This document shows positions 15,363 through 22,871 of a stretch of 50,967 nt of DNA, piece after piece. The notes under the pieces were generated by a model that saw only the letters and a program-made list of their open reading frames with translations, was not told the origin of the DNA and searched no databases. A program made the translations under genes and the position numbers. The stretch is from the NCBI GenBank assembly GCA_035294565.1, contig DATGKR010000030.1, positions 1-50,967 of the forward strand, written 5' to 3'. Position 1 is the stretch's first letter. Every line of letters starts with the position of its first letter. This stretch comes from DATGKR01 sp035294565 (lineage in GTDB: Bacteria > Actinomycetota > Acidimicrobiia > Acidimicrobiales > Palsa-688).

Positions 15363-16454
15363 CTAGACCCGCCGGATGGCGAGGATCGCCACGTCGTCGG
15401 TGAGCGGCTCCGACGCGAAGTCCCGGGCCGCCTCGAGGAGGTCCTTGCACAAGGTCGTCGTTTCGCGCCCGGGGTCACGCCGGATCGCCGCGGCGATGCG
15501 GTCCTCGCCGAAGATCTGACCGCCCGAGCGCGCCTCGGCCAGGCCGTCGGTGTACATGAGGATCACGTCGCCGACCAGCAGCGGACGCTCCCGGGAGTGG
15601 TACGAGCCATGCGGATCGAGGGTCAAGAGCGGGCCGGTGGAGCGAAGGGCGTGCATCTCCAGGTCCTGCCACAACCACACCGCCGGGTGGCCGGCCGATG
15701 CGTGACGGATCGTCCCCGCCGCGGGGTCGAGTATCACCACGCAGACCGACACGAGGTCCTCGGGTCTGCCGCTTATCGAGAGCACCTTGTTCAGCTCCTC
15801 CAGGGCCTGACCGGGGTCCCGGTACTGCTGGAGGAAGGTACGAAGCAGGTACTTCACTTGGAAGGCGGTGATCGACGGGTCTATGCCGTGGCCGGCGACA
15901 TCACCGATGACGGCCGCCACCCGCTGGCCGCCGGTGACGAACACGTCGTAGAAGTCCCCGGCCATCATCCCTGTGCCCGGCTCGTAGACCCGGCCCATCT
16001 CGAAGCCGTCGACGTGCGGCAGCTCCTCGGGTGCCAGGCGATTCGCCCAGCGCCGGGGGGCCAGCTGCTCCTGGGCGAGGACCTCCTCGGCACGACGCTC
16101 GAGCATCGCCCGGTTCTCGGCCAGGCGCGCCTCGGCGAAGAATCGCGGTGCGTAGCGGATGGTGATGACGACCGGGATGCTGACGAGCAGCAGGGGGATC
16201 TGGTACCACGCGGCGGACGACAGCGAGGCGACCGCCAGGCCGACCGCGAGAAACGAGTAGAGCAATGCGGTGTGCAAGTCCTTGTCGAACGCCGCCCGGG
16301 CAAGGTCGCTGGCGTCGCGCCCGGTGGACGACGAGGCGGTCTCCGCCTCTATCCGTCGGGCCGCACGGGACGACCTGGCGGCCGCCCGCCCCCACAGCAT
16401 GGCGGCAACCGCGCAGAACACGGCCGCGGCAGCCAGCCACGGCTGGGTGAACAT
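15363..16454 (-). CDS. Membrane-anchored SpoIIE-type serine phosphatase
   Basis: A 363-residue protein: two or three N-terminal membrane segments (about residues 5-22 and a pair between 66 and 100), a short coiled linker (EARLAENRAMLERRAEEVLA), then a PP2C-like SpoIIE/RsbU phosphatase domain from about residue 145. Metal-binding aspartates are seen in AGDFYDVF, VIGDVAGHGIDPSITA, LMYTDGLAEAR and LTDDVAILAI. Proteins of this class dephosphorylate anti-sigma-factor antagonists. No partner anti-sigma or STAS gene lies in the window, so the target is unknown. The ATG at 16454 opens MFTQPWLAAA. Upstream lies the repeat-rich gap following der. Confidence 0.88.
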   Translation of the reverse strand: MFTQPWLAAAAVFCAVAAMLWGRAAARSSRAARRIEAETASSSTGRDASDLARAAFDKDLHTALLYSFLAVGLAVASLSSAAWYQIPLLLVSIPVVITIRYAPRFFAEARLAENRAMLERRAEEVLAQEQLAPRRWANRLAPEELPHVDGFEMGRVYEPGTGMMAGDFYDVFVTGGQRVAAVIGDVAGHGIDPSITAFQVKYLLRTFLQQYRDPGQALEELNKVLSISGRPEDLVSVCVVILDPAAGTIRHASAGHPAVWLWQDLEMHALRSTGPLLTLDPHGSYHSRERPLLVGDVILMYTDGLAEARSGGQIFGEDRIAAAIRRDPGRETTTLCKDLLEAARDFASEPLTDDVAILAIRRV

Positions 16455-16499
16455 GGCCCAAGGCTAGTCCAGGGTGGCCGGACGGCCTACGGTTGGGCC

Positions 16500-16798
16500 C
16501 CTTCGCACCAACTTGTCCGGAGGAGCTTGGCTGCGGCACCTTCGCCCCAACCGTCCAGAGGAGCCCGGTCCGCCCGAGGTCCGCTTGAGGTCCGCTGGTC
16601 GGAGCTTTGAGCGAGGTCTTTAGCCCCAACCCTCCGTTGACACCTGTCCGGCTGGTCGAGCTTTGAGCGAGGTGTTTTGCCCGAACCGTCCAGAGGAGCT
16701 CCCGAGCGAGGGGTGCTCTGGACACTTAGGGCGAATATTTTGACCTAACTGTCCACGGTCCGGTCCGGCGAGCCTCGACCGTGGACAGTTTGGCAAAT
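16500..16798. repeat. Cluster of seven degenerate copies of a ~20-bp motif
   Basis: A motif with approximate consensus TGGACRGTTNGGGCRAA occurs at 16500-16519, 16539-16557, 16617-16638, 16673-16692 and 16736-16755 (all minus orientation) and at 16719-16737 and 16782-16798 (plus orientation). Several minus copies are preceded by GCTCCTCTGG or GCTCCTCCGG. Two copies lie in a longer imperfect direct repeat sharing GAGCTTTGAGCGAGGT (near 16602-16640 and 16656-16692). The stretch lies between der and the phosphatase gene and contains no supported gene. It could be a decayed mobile element or a set of protein-binding sites; I do not recognise the family. Confidence 0.65.
16719..16793 (-). promoter_or_regulatory. 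Two mutually exclusive hairpins downstream of der
   Basis: The arm around 16744-16760 can pair with either flank. With 16777-16790 it makes a perfect 14-bp stem (AACTGTCCACGGTC with GACCGTGGACAGTT, 16-base loop), extended by two more pairs after one mismatch. With 16719-16730 it makes a 12-bp stem with one mismatch and a 13-base loop. A terminator of der or an attenuator-like switch before the phosphatase gene is possible. No T-tract is present. Confidence 0.4.
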
Positions 16799-16807
16799 CG
16801 TGGAAGG

Positions 16808-16867
16808 ACCCAGCAGCCCCCGGACCCGGCACCCCCCGCACCCAGCAGCCCCCGCACCCGGCACCCA
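16808..16867. repeat. GC-rich tandem repeat, period 32 bp, about two copies
   Basis: The string ACCCAGCAGCCCCCG is found at 16808-16822 and again at 16840-16854, each followed by ACCCGGCACCC, giving a period of 32 bases. It lies just downstream of der on the minus strand. No coding function is visible. Confidence 0.7.
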
Positions 16868-16899
16868 CCAGGCCGCGACCGCCGGGCTACGAGGGTTGC

Positions 16900-18204
16900 T
16901 CAGCCGGTCCGCCGGCGGACCCTGAACACCACGGGCGTGGGCCCCAGCTCGAAGCTCTCCCTCAACCTGCGCTCCAGGTAGCGCAGGTAGGGGGCGGGCA
17001 CCGTCCGCGTGGCGAAGAGGGTGAAGGTCGGCGGATCGGTCGCCCCCTGGGTGGCGTAGAGGATCCTGCCGCCGGGAGAGGGGTGCGCCGCCTGGGCGGA
17101 GGCGACCACCCGGTTCAGGGCTCCGGTCGGCACCCGCTTGTGGGAGGCAGCCATCGCGTCGGCCATGGCGGGCAGGAGCCGGTGGATGCCGCGCCCGGTC
17201 AGGGCGCTCGCCTTGAGCACCGGCGCGTAGCCGAGGAAGCCGAGGCGGTCCTCCAGCTCGGCGGTGACCGCAGCCCGTCTGTCGGCGTCGAGGAGGTCCC
17301 ACTTGTTGAGCACTATGACCACCGGGCCGCCGGCGGCGTCGACCCGTTCCGCCAGCCGCTGGTCCTGGCGGGTCACACCCTCCGACGCGTCGAGCACCAG
17401 CAGGGCGCACTGAGCCCGGTCGAGGGCCTGGAGGGCCCTGACCACGGAGTAGTACTCGGCGCCCTGCGCTTCGCCGGAACGCCTGCGCATGCCGGCGGTA
17501 TCCACGAAGCGAAGCTCACCCGCCGGGGTGCTCACCACCGTGTCCACCGTGTCGCGGGTGGTGCCGGGCAGGTCGTGCACGATCGAACGCTCGTCGCCGA
17601 TCAGGCGGTTGAACAGGGTGGATTTCCCGACGTTGGGCCGACCGACGATGGCGACTGCGGGGATCCCCGGCTGCTCGCCGGTCTGCGAGGGCGGCACCGG
17701 CGGGGGCTCGGGGAGCCGTCCGACCACGGCGTCGAGCAGTTCGCCGGTTCCCCGGCCGTGCAGGGCGCTCACCGGGTAGGCGTCGCCCAGGCCGAGCTTG
17801 GTGAACAGCCAGGCGTCGGGCTCCCGACCGTCGCTGTCCACCTTGTTGGCGGCGATCAGCACCGGGCGGTCGCACCGGCGGACGAAGCGAGCGACCCGCG
17901 CGTCCTCGTCGGTGACGCCCACCGTGGCGTCCACCACCAGCACGATCACGTCGGCTTCGCGCACCGCTCTCTCGGCCTGCGCGCTGATCTGACGTTCGAG
18001 GGGGCTCCCGCCGGGCATCCAACCCCCTGTGTCGACGACGGTGAACTGCCTGCCGGCCCATTCTGCAGAAAGCAGTTTGCGGTCGCGGGTCACCCCGGGT
18101 TGCTCCTCGACGATCGCCTCCCTGCGACCGACGATGCGGTTGACGAGGGTGCTCTTGCCGACGTTCGGCCGACCGACGACAGCCACCAACGGCATAGGGC
18201 GCAT
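16900..18204 (-). CDS. der: Ribosome biogenesis GTPase Der (EngA)
   Basis: A 434-residue protein with two tandem GTPase domains and a C-terminal KH-like domain, the usual Der plan and length. Both P-loops read GRPNVGKS (near residue 10 and residue 190). The switch motifs DTGGW and DTAGM and the base-recognition motifs NKVD and NKWD are all present. Der acts in 50S subunit assembly. The ATG at 18204 follows directly on a TGA, at the last of three tandemly duplicated TGA-ATG junctions, so the real start may be helped by coupling from upstream mini-ORFs. It lies downstream of the DUF512 gene on the same strand. Confidence 0.95.
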   Translation of the reverse strand: MRPMPLVAVVGRPNVGKSTLVNRIVGRREAIVEEQPGVTRDRKLLSAEWAGRQFTVVDTGGWMPGGSPLERQISAQAERAVREADVIVLVVDATVGVTDEDARVARFVRRCDRPVLIAANKVDSDGREPDAWLFTKLGLGDAYPVSALHGRGTGELLDAVVGRLPEPPPVPPSQTGEQPGIPAVAIVGRPNVGKSTLFNRLIGDERSIVHDLPGTTRDTVDTVVSTPAGELRFVDTAGMRRRSGEAQGAEYYSVVRALQALDRAQCALLVLDASEGVTRQDQRLAERVDAAGGPVVIVLNKWDLLDADRRAAVTAELEDRLGFLGYAPVLKASALTGRGIHRLLPAMADAMAASHKRVPTGALNRVVASAQAAHPSPGGRILYATQGATDPPTFTLFATRTVPAPYLRYLERRLRESFELGPTPVVFRVRRRTG

Positions 18205-18425
18205 TCAGCGGCCCCCGACGACCGCCACCAACGGCATAGGGCGCATTCAGCGGCCCCTGCCCAGCGCTGAACGCCGGGCCCCGCCCGTCGTGCAGACCAC
18301 CCCAGCAACCCTGGCGAGCCCCACCAACGGCGTTGGGCGCATTCAGCGGCCCCTGCCCAGCGCCTCGCGCAACGCCCTGCCCGTCGTGCGGACCACCTCG
18401 ACGGGCAGCGGCAGCTCGGCGGGGG
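18182..18425 (-). repeat. Nested tandem duplication of the DUF512-stop/der-start junction
   Basis: Three copies of a block containing GGCCGCTGAATGCGCCC then GCCGTTGGTGG occur on the minus strand, with the TGA-ATG at 18345/18342, 18249/18246 and 18207/18204. The first two copies are 96 bases apart and also share the preceding 3' end of the DUF512 gene (GTGGTC.GCACGACGGGC and CGCTGGGCAGG). The second and third are 42 bases apart. Both periods are multiples of three. The first two ATGs open mini-ORFs of 31 and 13 codons, each ending exactly in the TGA before the next ATG. The third ATG is der. Confidence 0.85.
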
Positions 18426-19698
18426 CCATGCCGTCGAGAAAAATTCCGCCCGAGAGGCACACGTCGGGCAGCAGGTACCGCCGGCCGGGTTGAGCGGACC
18501 TCAGGTGGGCGGCAACGTCGGCGCCGGTCAGGAGGCCGGCGACGGCGATGTTGCCGCCGAAAAAGCGGCTCTCGACGGCCTCCACCGACGCGTCGGGCCT
18601 GACCGACCGCACCAGGGGGGCGAGGACCTGGCGGGCGTAGACGCCGGTGAGCACCGTCACCGGGGCGTCCGGCGCAAGAAGCGCGTGCGCGGCGGCGCCC
18701 CGAGGCGCCCGATAACCCAGGGCCGGCGCGCCGTCCACCGACTGGAAGAACCCGGACGGCGACTCGTCGGCCACGCCGGGCAATCCCAGGAACGACGCTT
18801 CGAACGCCCGGGCCATGCCGACCCCATTGTCGTGTTGGGCGAGATCGCCGTACGAGTCGAGGGGGGGCAGCGGCCGGCCGGCCATCAGGTAGTACTCGTC
18901 GGACGCGTACGCCACGGGCCGTCCGAGGGCGGAGCGGAACAGCTGCTGCCACTCCTCGACCAGGTCGACGACAGCCGAGGCCTCGCCGGCGGTGTGCGGC
19001 CGGAGGGAGCTTTCGCTGTTGAAGCGGCTGACCCCCAGCGGCACGCAGGCGACGCTGGCCAGCTCGGGGTAGAGGTCGAGGATGCCGGCGAAGGTGTCCT
19101 CGAGGACCGGCCCGTCGTTCACCCCCGGGCAGACGACCACCTGCCCGTGGACGACCACGTGGCGGTCGAGCAACGCTCGCAGCCACCGGAGGCTGGTAGC
19201 ACCACGGCGGTTGCGCAGCATCGAGGCACGCACCTCGGGGTCGGTCGCGTGGATGCTCACCCAAAGCGGGGAGAGGCCCTCGGTCACCACACGCTCGAGG
19301 TCGGCCTCGGTGAAGCGGGTGAGGGTGGTGAAGTTCCCGTAGAGGAACGACAAACGGTAGTCGTCGTCGCGCACGTAGAGGCTGCGGCGCATCCCCTTCG
19401 GCAGCTGGTGGATGAAGCAGAACTCGCAATGGTTGTCGCAGGTCCGGACCCGGTCGAACAGTGCAGCGTCCACCTCGACGCCCAAAGGCTCGTTGCTTTC
19501 CCGCTCCAGGGTGCAGGTGAGCTCCAATCCTCCCCGGCGGAGCTCCATCTCCACTGAGGGCTGGTCGGCCAGGAGGTGGTACTCGATGACGTCCCGGGGA
19601 AGCCGCCCGTCCATGGCGACGATCTGGTCGCCGGGTTGCAGCCCGGCGCGGGCGGCGGGCGACCCTTCGGCCACCGCCACCACTCGTGGCAGCGACAT
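18343..19698 (-). CDS. PDZ / radical-SAM DUF512 protein
   Basis: A 451-residue protein of the DUF512 family. An N-terminal PDZ-like domain (VAVAEGSPAARAGLQPGDQI) is followed by a radical-SAM-like core with the cysteine motif CDNHCEFC (C-x3-C-x2-C) and FIHQLPKGMR, then the conserved YGNFTTLTRF and SIHATDPEVR stretches and a C-terminal DUF512 region (LTGVYARQVLAPL and FFGGNIAVAGLLTG). The cluster suggests SAM chemistry, but no reaction is known to me. The start is the ATG at 19698 (MSLPRVVAV); the frame is open further upstream with basic, non-conserved residues. Being next to der is common in Gram-positive bacteria. Its last codons are duplicated downstream. Confidence 0.85.
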   Translation of the reverse strand: MSLPRVVAVAEGSPAARAGLQPGDQIVAMDGRLPRDVIEYHLLADQPSVEMELRRGGLELTCTLERESNEPLGVEVDAALFDRVRTCDNHCEFCFIHQLPKGMRRSLYVRDDDYRLSFLYGNFTTLTRFTEADLERVVTEGLSPLWVSIHATDPEVRASMLRNRRGATSLRWLRALLDRHVVVHGQVVVCPGVNDGPVLEDTFAGILDLYPELASVACVPLGVSRFNSESSLRPHTAGEASAVVDLVEEWQQLFRSALGRPVAYASDEYYLMAGRPLPPLDSYGDLAQHDNGVGMARAFEASFLGLPGVADESPSGFFQSVDGAPALGYRAPRGAAAHALLAPDAPVTVLTGVYARQVLAPLVRSVRPDASVEAVESRFFGGNIAVAGLLTGADVAAHLRSAQPGRRYLLPDVCLSGGIFLDGMAPAELPLPVEVVRTTGRALREALGRGR

Positions 19699-19721
19699 AG
19701 ACCTTGAAGGATAGGCTGCGC

Positions 19722-19759
19722 GTTTCGCCTTTCGGCGAAGCTGCGGAAAGGGGCGAAAC
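19722..19759. promoter_or_regulatory. Inverted repeat between divergent genes
   Basis: An 8-base inverted repeat, GTTTCGCC at 19722-19729 and GGCGAAAC at 19752-19759, with a further small stem inside it, lies in the 102-base gap between the divergent DUF512 and CAP-protein genes. It could be an operator or a leader hairpin. Confidence 0.3.
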
Positions 19760-19800
19760 CGCCTTTTAGGGCAACAACGGCGGTTCCCGATAGCTGGGGG

Positions 19801-21045
19801 GTGCGGCATCTAGAGACCCCCAAGTCCAGGCCCTCCCTGCTGACCCGCCCGTCGCGGTGGACCAGGCGGGCGGGCAGGGCCGCCCGGCTGGTGGCGGCCA
19901 CCGCCGGGCTGTTCGCCCTCGCCCTGCCGGGTACATCGGCCCCTGCGTCTGCGGCGGCGGGCGCCCACGGGGCCCGGCTAGCGGCTTCGGCACCAGCGGC
20001 GAGTGTCTCCTCCTCCCCCCGCTCGCCTGTCTCGTCGTCGCGGGGCGCGTCAGTGTCCGGCCAAGCCCTTCGCCCGGCGCGGACCGCCGCCCTGTCATCC
20101 CATCCGATAGTCGGGATGGCGCCCGACCCGAGCGCCGACGGCTACTGGATGACCGCCACCGACGGAGGTGTCTTCTCGATGGGCGCGGCGCCCTTCTACG
20201 GCTCGACGGGCAACCTGCGCCTCGCCAAGCCGATCGTCGGCATGGCCTCCACCCCCAACGGCGGCGGGTACTGGCTGGTCGGCGCCGACGGCGGGATCTT
20301 CACCTTCGGTGACGCCGTCTTCGACGGATCGGCCGTGTCCTACAACGCCCCGTCCGGCGCCTCCTCGGTGGGGATCATCCCGGTCGGCGGCGGCTACTGG
20401 GTCCCGAACGACCTGGGCGGGGTGGCGAGCTTCAACGCCCCGGCCCCCCCGCCCGGCCCGCAGGTCAACTCGCAGTCCTCGCCCTCGGCGCAGGCGCTGG
20501 CAGACCCGCCCCAGTCGATCGCCCCCTCGCCCGCCACGCAGCAGGCCTGCTGGAGCCAGACGCCGGACATCGCGGCGTGCAACCAGGACTCGCTCAACGA
20601 CATCAACAACGCCCGGGCGCAGGAAGGTCTCGGTCCCCTCCCCCTGCCGTCGGACTTCTACCAGCTTGGAACCGTCGCCCAGATCCTCGCCGTTGCCAAC
20701 GCCGAGCGGACCACCCGGGGCCTTCCCGCCCTGCCGGAGAACGCCAACCTGGACCAGATGGCCCAGCAGGGCGCCGAGCAGGGCAACGATCCGACCGGGC
20801 CGTCGGGCTACGGGTGGGGTTCCAACATCGCCTGGGGCGACCCGACACCGCTGGCCGCCGACTTCGGCTGGATGTACGACGACGGTCCCGACAGCCCCAA
20901 CATCGACTGCCCGAGCGCCGGGGCGTCGGGCTGCTGGGGTCACCGTCACAACATCCTGTCCCCCTGGGCCGGAGCCTCCGGCGCCGGCGCCTACAACGAC
21001 AACGGGACCATCCAGCTCACCGAGCTGTTCGTCGAGAACTACTGA
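19801..21045 (+). CDS. Secreted CAP-domain protein with GYW/DGG repeats
   Basis: A 414-residue exported protein. An Arg-rich N-region and a hydrophobic core (LVAATAGLFALALPGTSAPA) followed by ASA form a signal peptide, possibly Tat-type (RRAGRAAR). Residues about 100-215 hold three repeats with the plan PIVGMA..P.G.GYW...DGG.F..G.A.F.GS, the third being degenerate. A Ser/Pro linker follows, and then a C-terminal CAP (SCP/PR-1-like) domain with HRHNIL as the likely metal-ligand region and four cysteines. The repeats resemble beta-propeller-like units I associate with Acidimicrobiia secreted proteins. The GTG at 19801 is the start. Role: probably cell-surface; substrate unknown. Confidence 0.78.
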   Translation: MRHLETPKSRPSLLTRPSRWTRRAGRAARLVAATAGLFALALPGTSAPASAAAGAHGARLAASAPAASVSSSPRSPVSSSRGASVSGQALRPARTAALSSHPIVGMAPDPSADGYWMTATDGGVFSMGAAPFYGSTGNLRLAKPIVGMASTPNGGGYWLVGADGGIFTFGDAVFDGSAVSYNAPSGASSVGIIPVGGGYWVPNDLGGVASFNAPAPPPGPQVNSQSSPSAQALADPPQSIAPSPATQQACWSQTPDIAACNQDSLNDINNARAQEGLGPLPLPSDFYQLGTVAQILAVANAERTTRGLPALPENANLDQMAQQGAEQGNDPTGPSGYGWGSNIAWGDPTPLAADFGWMYDDGPDSPNIDCPSAGASGCWGHRHNILSPWAGASGAGAYNDNGTIQLTELFVENY

Positions 21046-21112
21046 CCGCGGCGCCAGCCCCCCAAGACGGCTGCCGTGAGACGGGGAGCCGCCTGCCGGT
21101 ACCCTCGAAGCG

Positions 21113-22210
21113 ATGTCGAACGTGGAGCGGGTGCTGCTCGCCTCGCCGCGCGGCTTTTGCGCCGGCGTGGAGATGGCCATCAAGTCCCTCGCCTGGATGG
21201 CCCGTGTGTTCGAGCCGCCCGTGTACTGCTACCACGAGATCGTCCACAACCAGATCGTGGTGGACCGGTTCAAGAAGATGGGTGTCGTGTTCGTCGACGA
21301 CCTCGACGAGGTCCCCGACGGGGCGCCGCTCATGCTCTCGGCCCACGGCTCGCCGCCGGAGCTGGTCGAGGCGGCCCGTGCCCGTGGAGGCGTGGTGATC
21401 AACGCCGTCTGCCCTCTCGTCAAGAAGGTCCACCACGAGGTGAAGGTCCGCGCCCAGAAGGGCTACACGATCGTCTACGTCGGCCACGAGGGCCACCAGG
21501 AGGCGATCGGCACGGCCGCCGTCGCACCGGCCGCCGTCCGGCGCATCGAGCACCTGGAGGAGCTGGAGGCACTGCCCGAGCCCGGGGGGCCGGTGGCGTT
21601 CCTGGCCCAGACGACGCTGGCCGTCGACGAGTGGCAGGTGCTGCTCGAAGCCGCCCGGCGGCGCTGGCCGGACCTGTGGATGCCCGGCACCTCGGACCTG
21701 TGCTTCGCCACGACCAACCGCCAGACCGCCCTCAAGGCTGTCGCCCCCCGCTGCGACGCCGTCGTGGTCATCGGCTCGAGCACCTCGTCGAACACGCTGG
21801 CCCTCGAGCGGACGGCCCGTGCTGCGGGCTGCCGGCGGGTGCTGCGGGTGGACACCCCCGTCGAGCTCCCCGACGACCTTGAAGGCACGGTCGGGGTGAT
21901 CGCCGGCGCTTCGGCCCCCGAAGAGCTCGTCGAGTCCGTCGTCGCCGCGCTGGCCCCCCTCGAGGGGGTTGAGGAGGTCAGGGCCGTCGACGAGGACGAG
22001 TACTTTCCCCCTCCCCGCGAGCTGCGCGACCTGTTCCCCCGCCTGGCGGGGGCCGCCGCCCTCTCGGCCTTCGCTCCCGGCGCCGACCCCGCGGCGGGGG
22101 GGGCGGCACCCGACGACCGTTCCTGGTCGGCGGCGATGGCCCTCGGCGGGACCTCGGAGCCTCAGGCGAGCCGGCCGGCCTCGGCCAGCGCCCGGTCGAA
22201 CAACTCCTGA
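21113..22210 (+). CDS. ispH: 4-hydroxy-3-methylbut-2-enyl diphosphate reductase
   Basis: A 365-residue IspH, the last enzyme of the MEP isoprenoid pathway, which reduces HMBPP to IPP and DMAPP with a [4Fe-4S] cluster. The three cluster cysteines are C16 in RGFCAG, the Cys in NAVCPLVKKVH and the Cys in SDLCFATTNRQ. Substrate-binding HEIVHN, SAHGSPPELV, GHEGHQE and GSSTSSNTLAL are all present. Compared with the usual 300-330 residues it has a low-complexity C-terminal tail of about 50 residues rich in Ala, Ser and Pro. Its last 49 bases overlap the 3' end of the convergent plsC gene, which accounts for part of that tail. Confidence 0.95.
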   Translation: MSNVERVLLASPRGFCAGVEMAIKSLAWMARVFEPPVYCYHEIVHNQIVVDRFKKMGVVFVDDLDEVPDGAPLMLSAHGSPPELVEAARARGGVVINAVCPLVKKVHHEVKVRAQKGYTIVYVGHEGHQEAIGTAAVAPAAVRRIEHLEELEALPEPGGPVAFLAQTTLAVDEWQVLLEAARRRWPDLWMPGTSDLCFATTNRQTALKAVAPRCDAVVVIGSSTSSNTLALERTARAAGCRRVLRVDTPVELPDDLEGTVGVIAGASAPEELVESVVAALAPLEGVEEVRAVDEDEYFPPPRELRDLFPRLAGAAALSAFAPGADPAAGGAAPDDRSWSAAMALGGTSEPQASRPASASARSNNS

Positions 22211-22800
22211 AGGCGTTCGGCCAGCACCTCGGTGGTTGCGGTCACCGCCCGGCGCGACACCCTTCCGCCCTCCCCCCTCGCCGGCGGGGGTATCGGGTCG
22301 CCGACCACCATGACCACCTTCACCGGGTGCACCAGCTTGCTCCCCTTGGGCATGGCCCATTCGCTCCCCCCGATGCCCACCGGCACGATCGGCACCCCCG
22401 TGCGCGCGGCGACGAACGCCGGCCCTTCGAAGAGGGGGTGCAGCTTGGGGCCGCTCTGGCGGGTCCCCTCGGGGAACAGAACCACCGGCTCGCCGGAGCG
22501 CACGGCGTTCTCCGCGGCGCGCAGCGCCTCCCGGTCGGGGGTACCGCGGCGCACCGGGAAGGCGCCGAGGGAGTTGAACAGCGCCGCAGACCAGCGGTAC
22601 TTCCACAGGGTGTCCTTGCCCATGAAGCGGATCCGGCGGCGGGTGAGGCACCCTGCCAGGAGGGTGTCGACGTTGGAGCGGTGGACCGGGGCGATGACGT
22701 AGGCCCCTGAGCCCGGCAGCTTGGAGCGGTCGCGCACCTCCACCCGCCACAGTGCCCGACAGACCACCTCGACGAGCCCGCGGGCGAAGGCGTACCACAT
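22162..22800 (-). CDS. plsC: 1-acyl-sn-glycerol-3-phosphate acyltransferase
   Basis: A 212-residue PlsC-type acyltransferase that makes phosphatidic acid from lysophosphatidic acid at the membrane. The catalytic HX4D is H40-RSNV-D45; the substrate-binding FPEGTR and the VPVGIGGSEW stretch follow. An N-terminal hydrophobic segment (MWYAFARGLVEVVCRALW) probably anchors it. The ATG at 22800 is chosen because the frame upstream belongs to the cmk antisense-free shadow. It lies 71 bases after cmk, as in the actinobacterial cmk-plsC-der arrangement, and overlaps ispH tail to tail by 49 bases. Confidence 0.9.
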   Translation of the reverse strand: MWYAFARGLVEVVCRALWRVEVRDRSKLPGSGAYVIAPVHRSNVDTLLAGCLTRRRIRFMGKDTLWKYRWSAALFNSLGAFPVRRGTPDREALRAAENAVRSGEPVVLFPEGTRQSGPKLHPLFEGPAFVAARTGVPIVPVGIGGSEWAMPKGSKLVHPVKVVMVVGDPIPPPARGEGGRVSRRAVTATTEVLAERLQELFDRALAEAGRLA

Positions 22801-22871
22801 CAGCGCCGCCCTCGAGGCGGCCGGGACTCCCGGAGTACCCCCTCCCCGGTTCGATTCGCGGCCCAGGCCGC

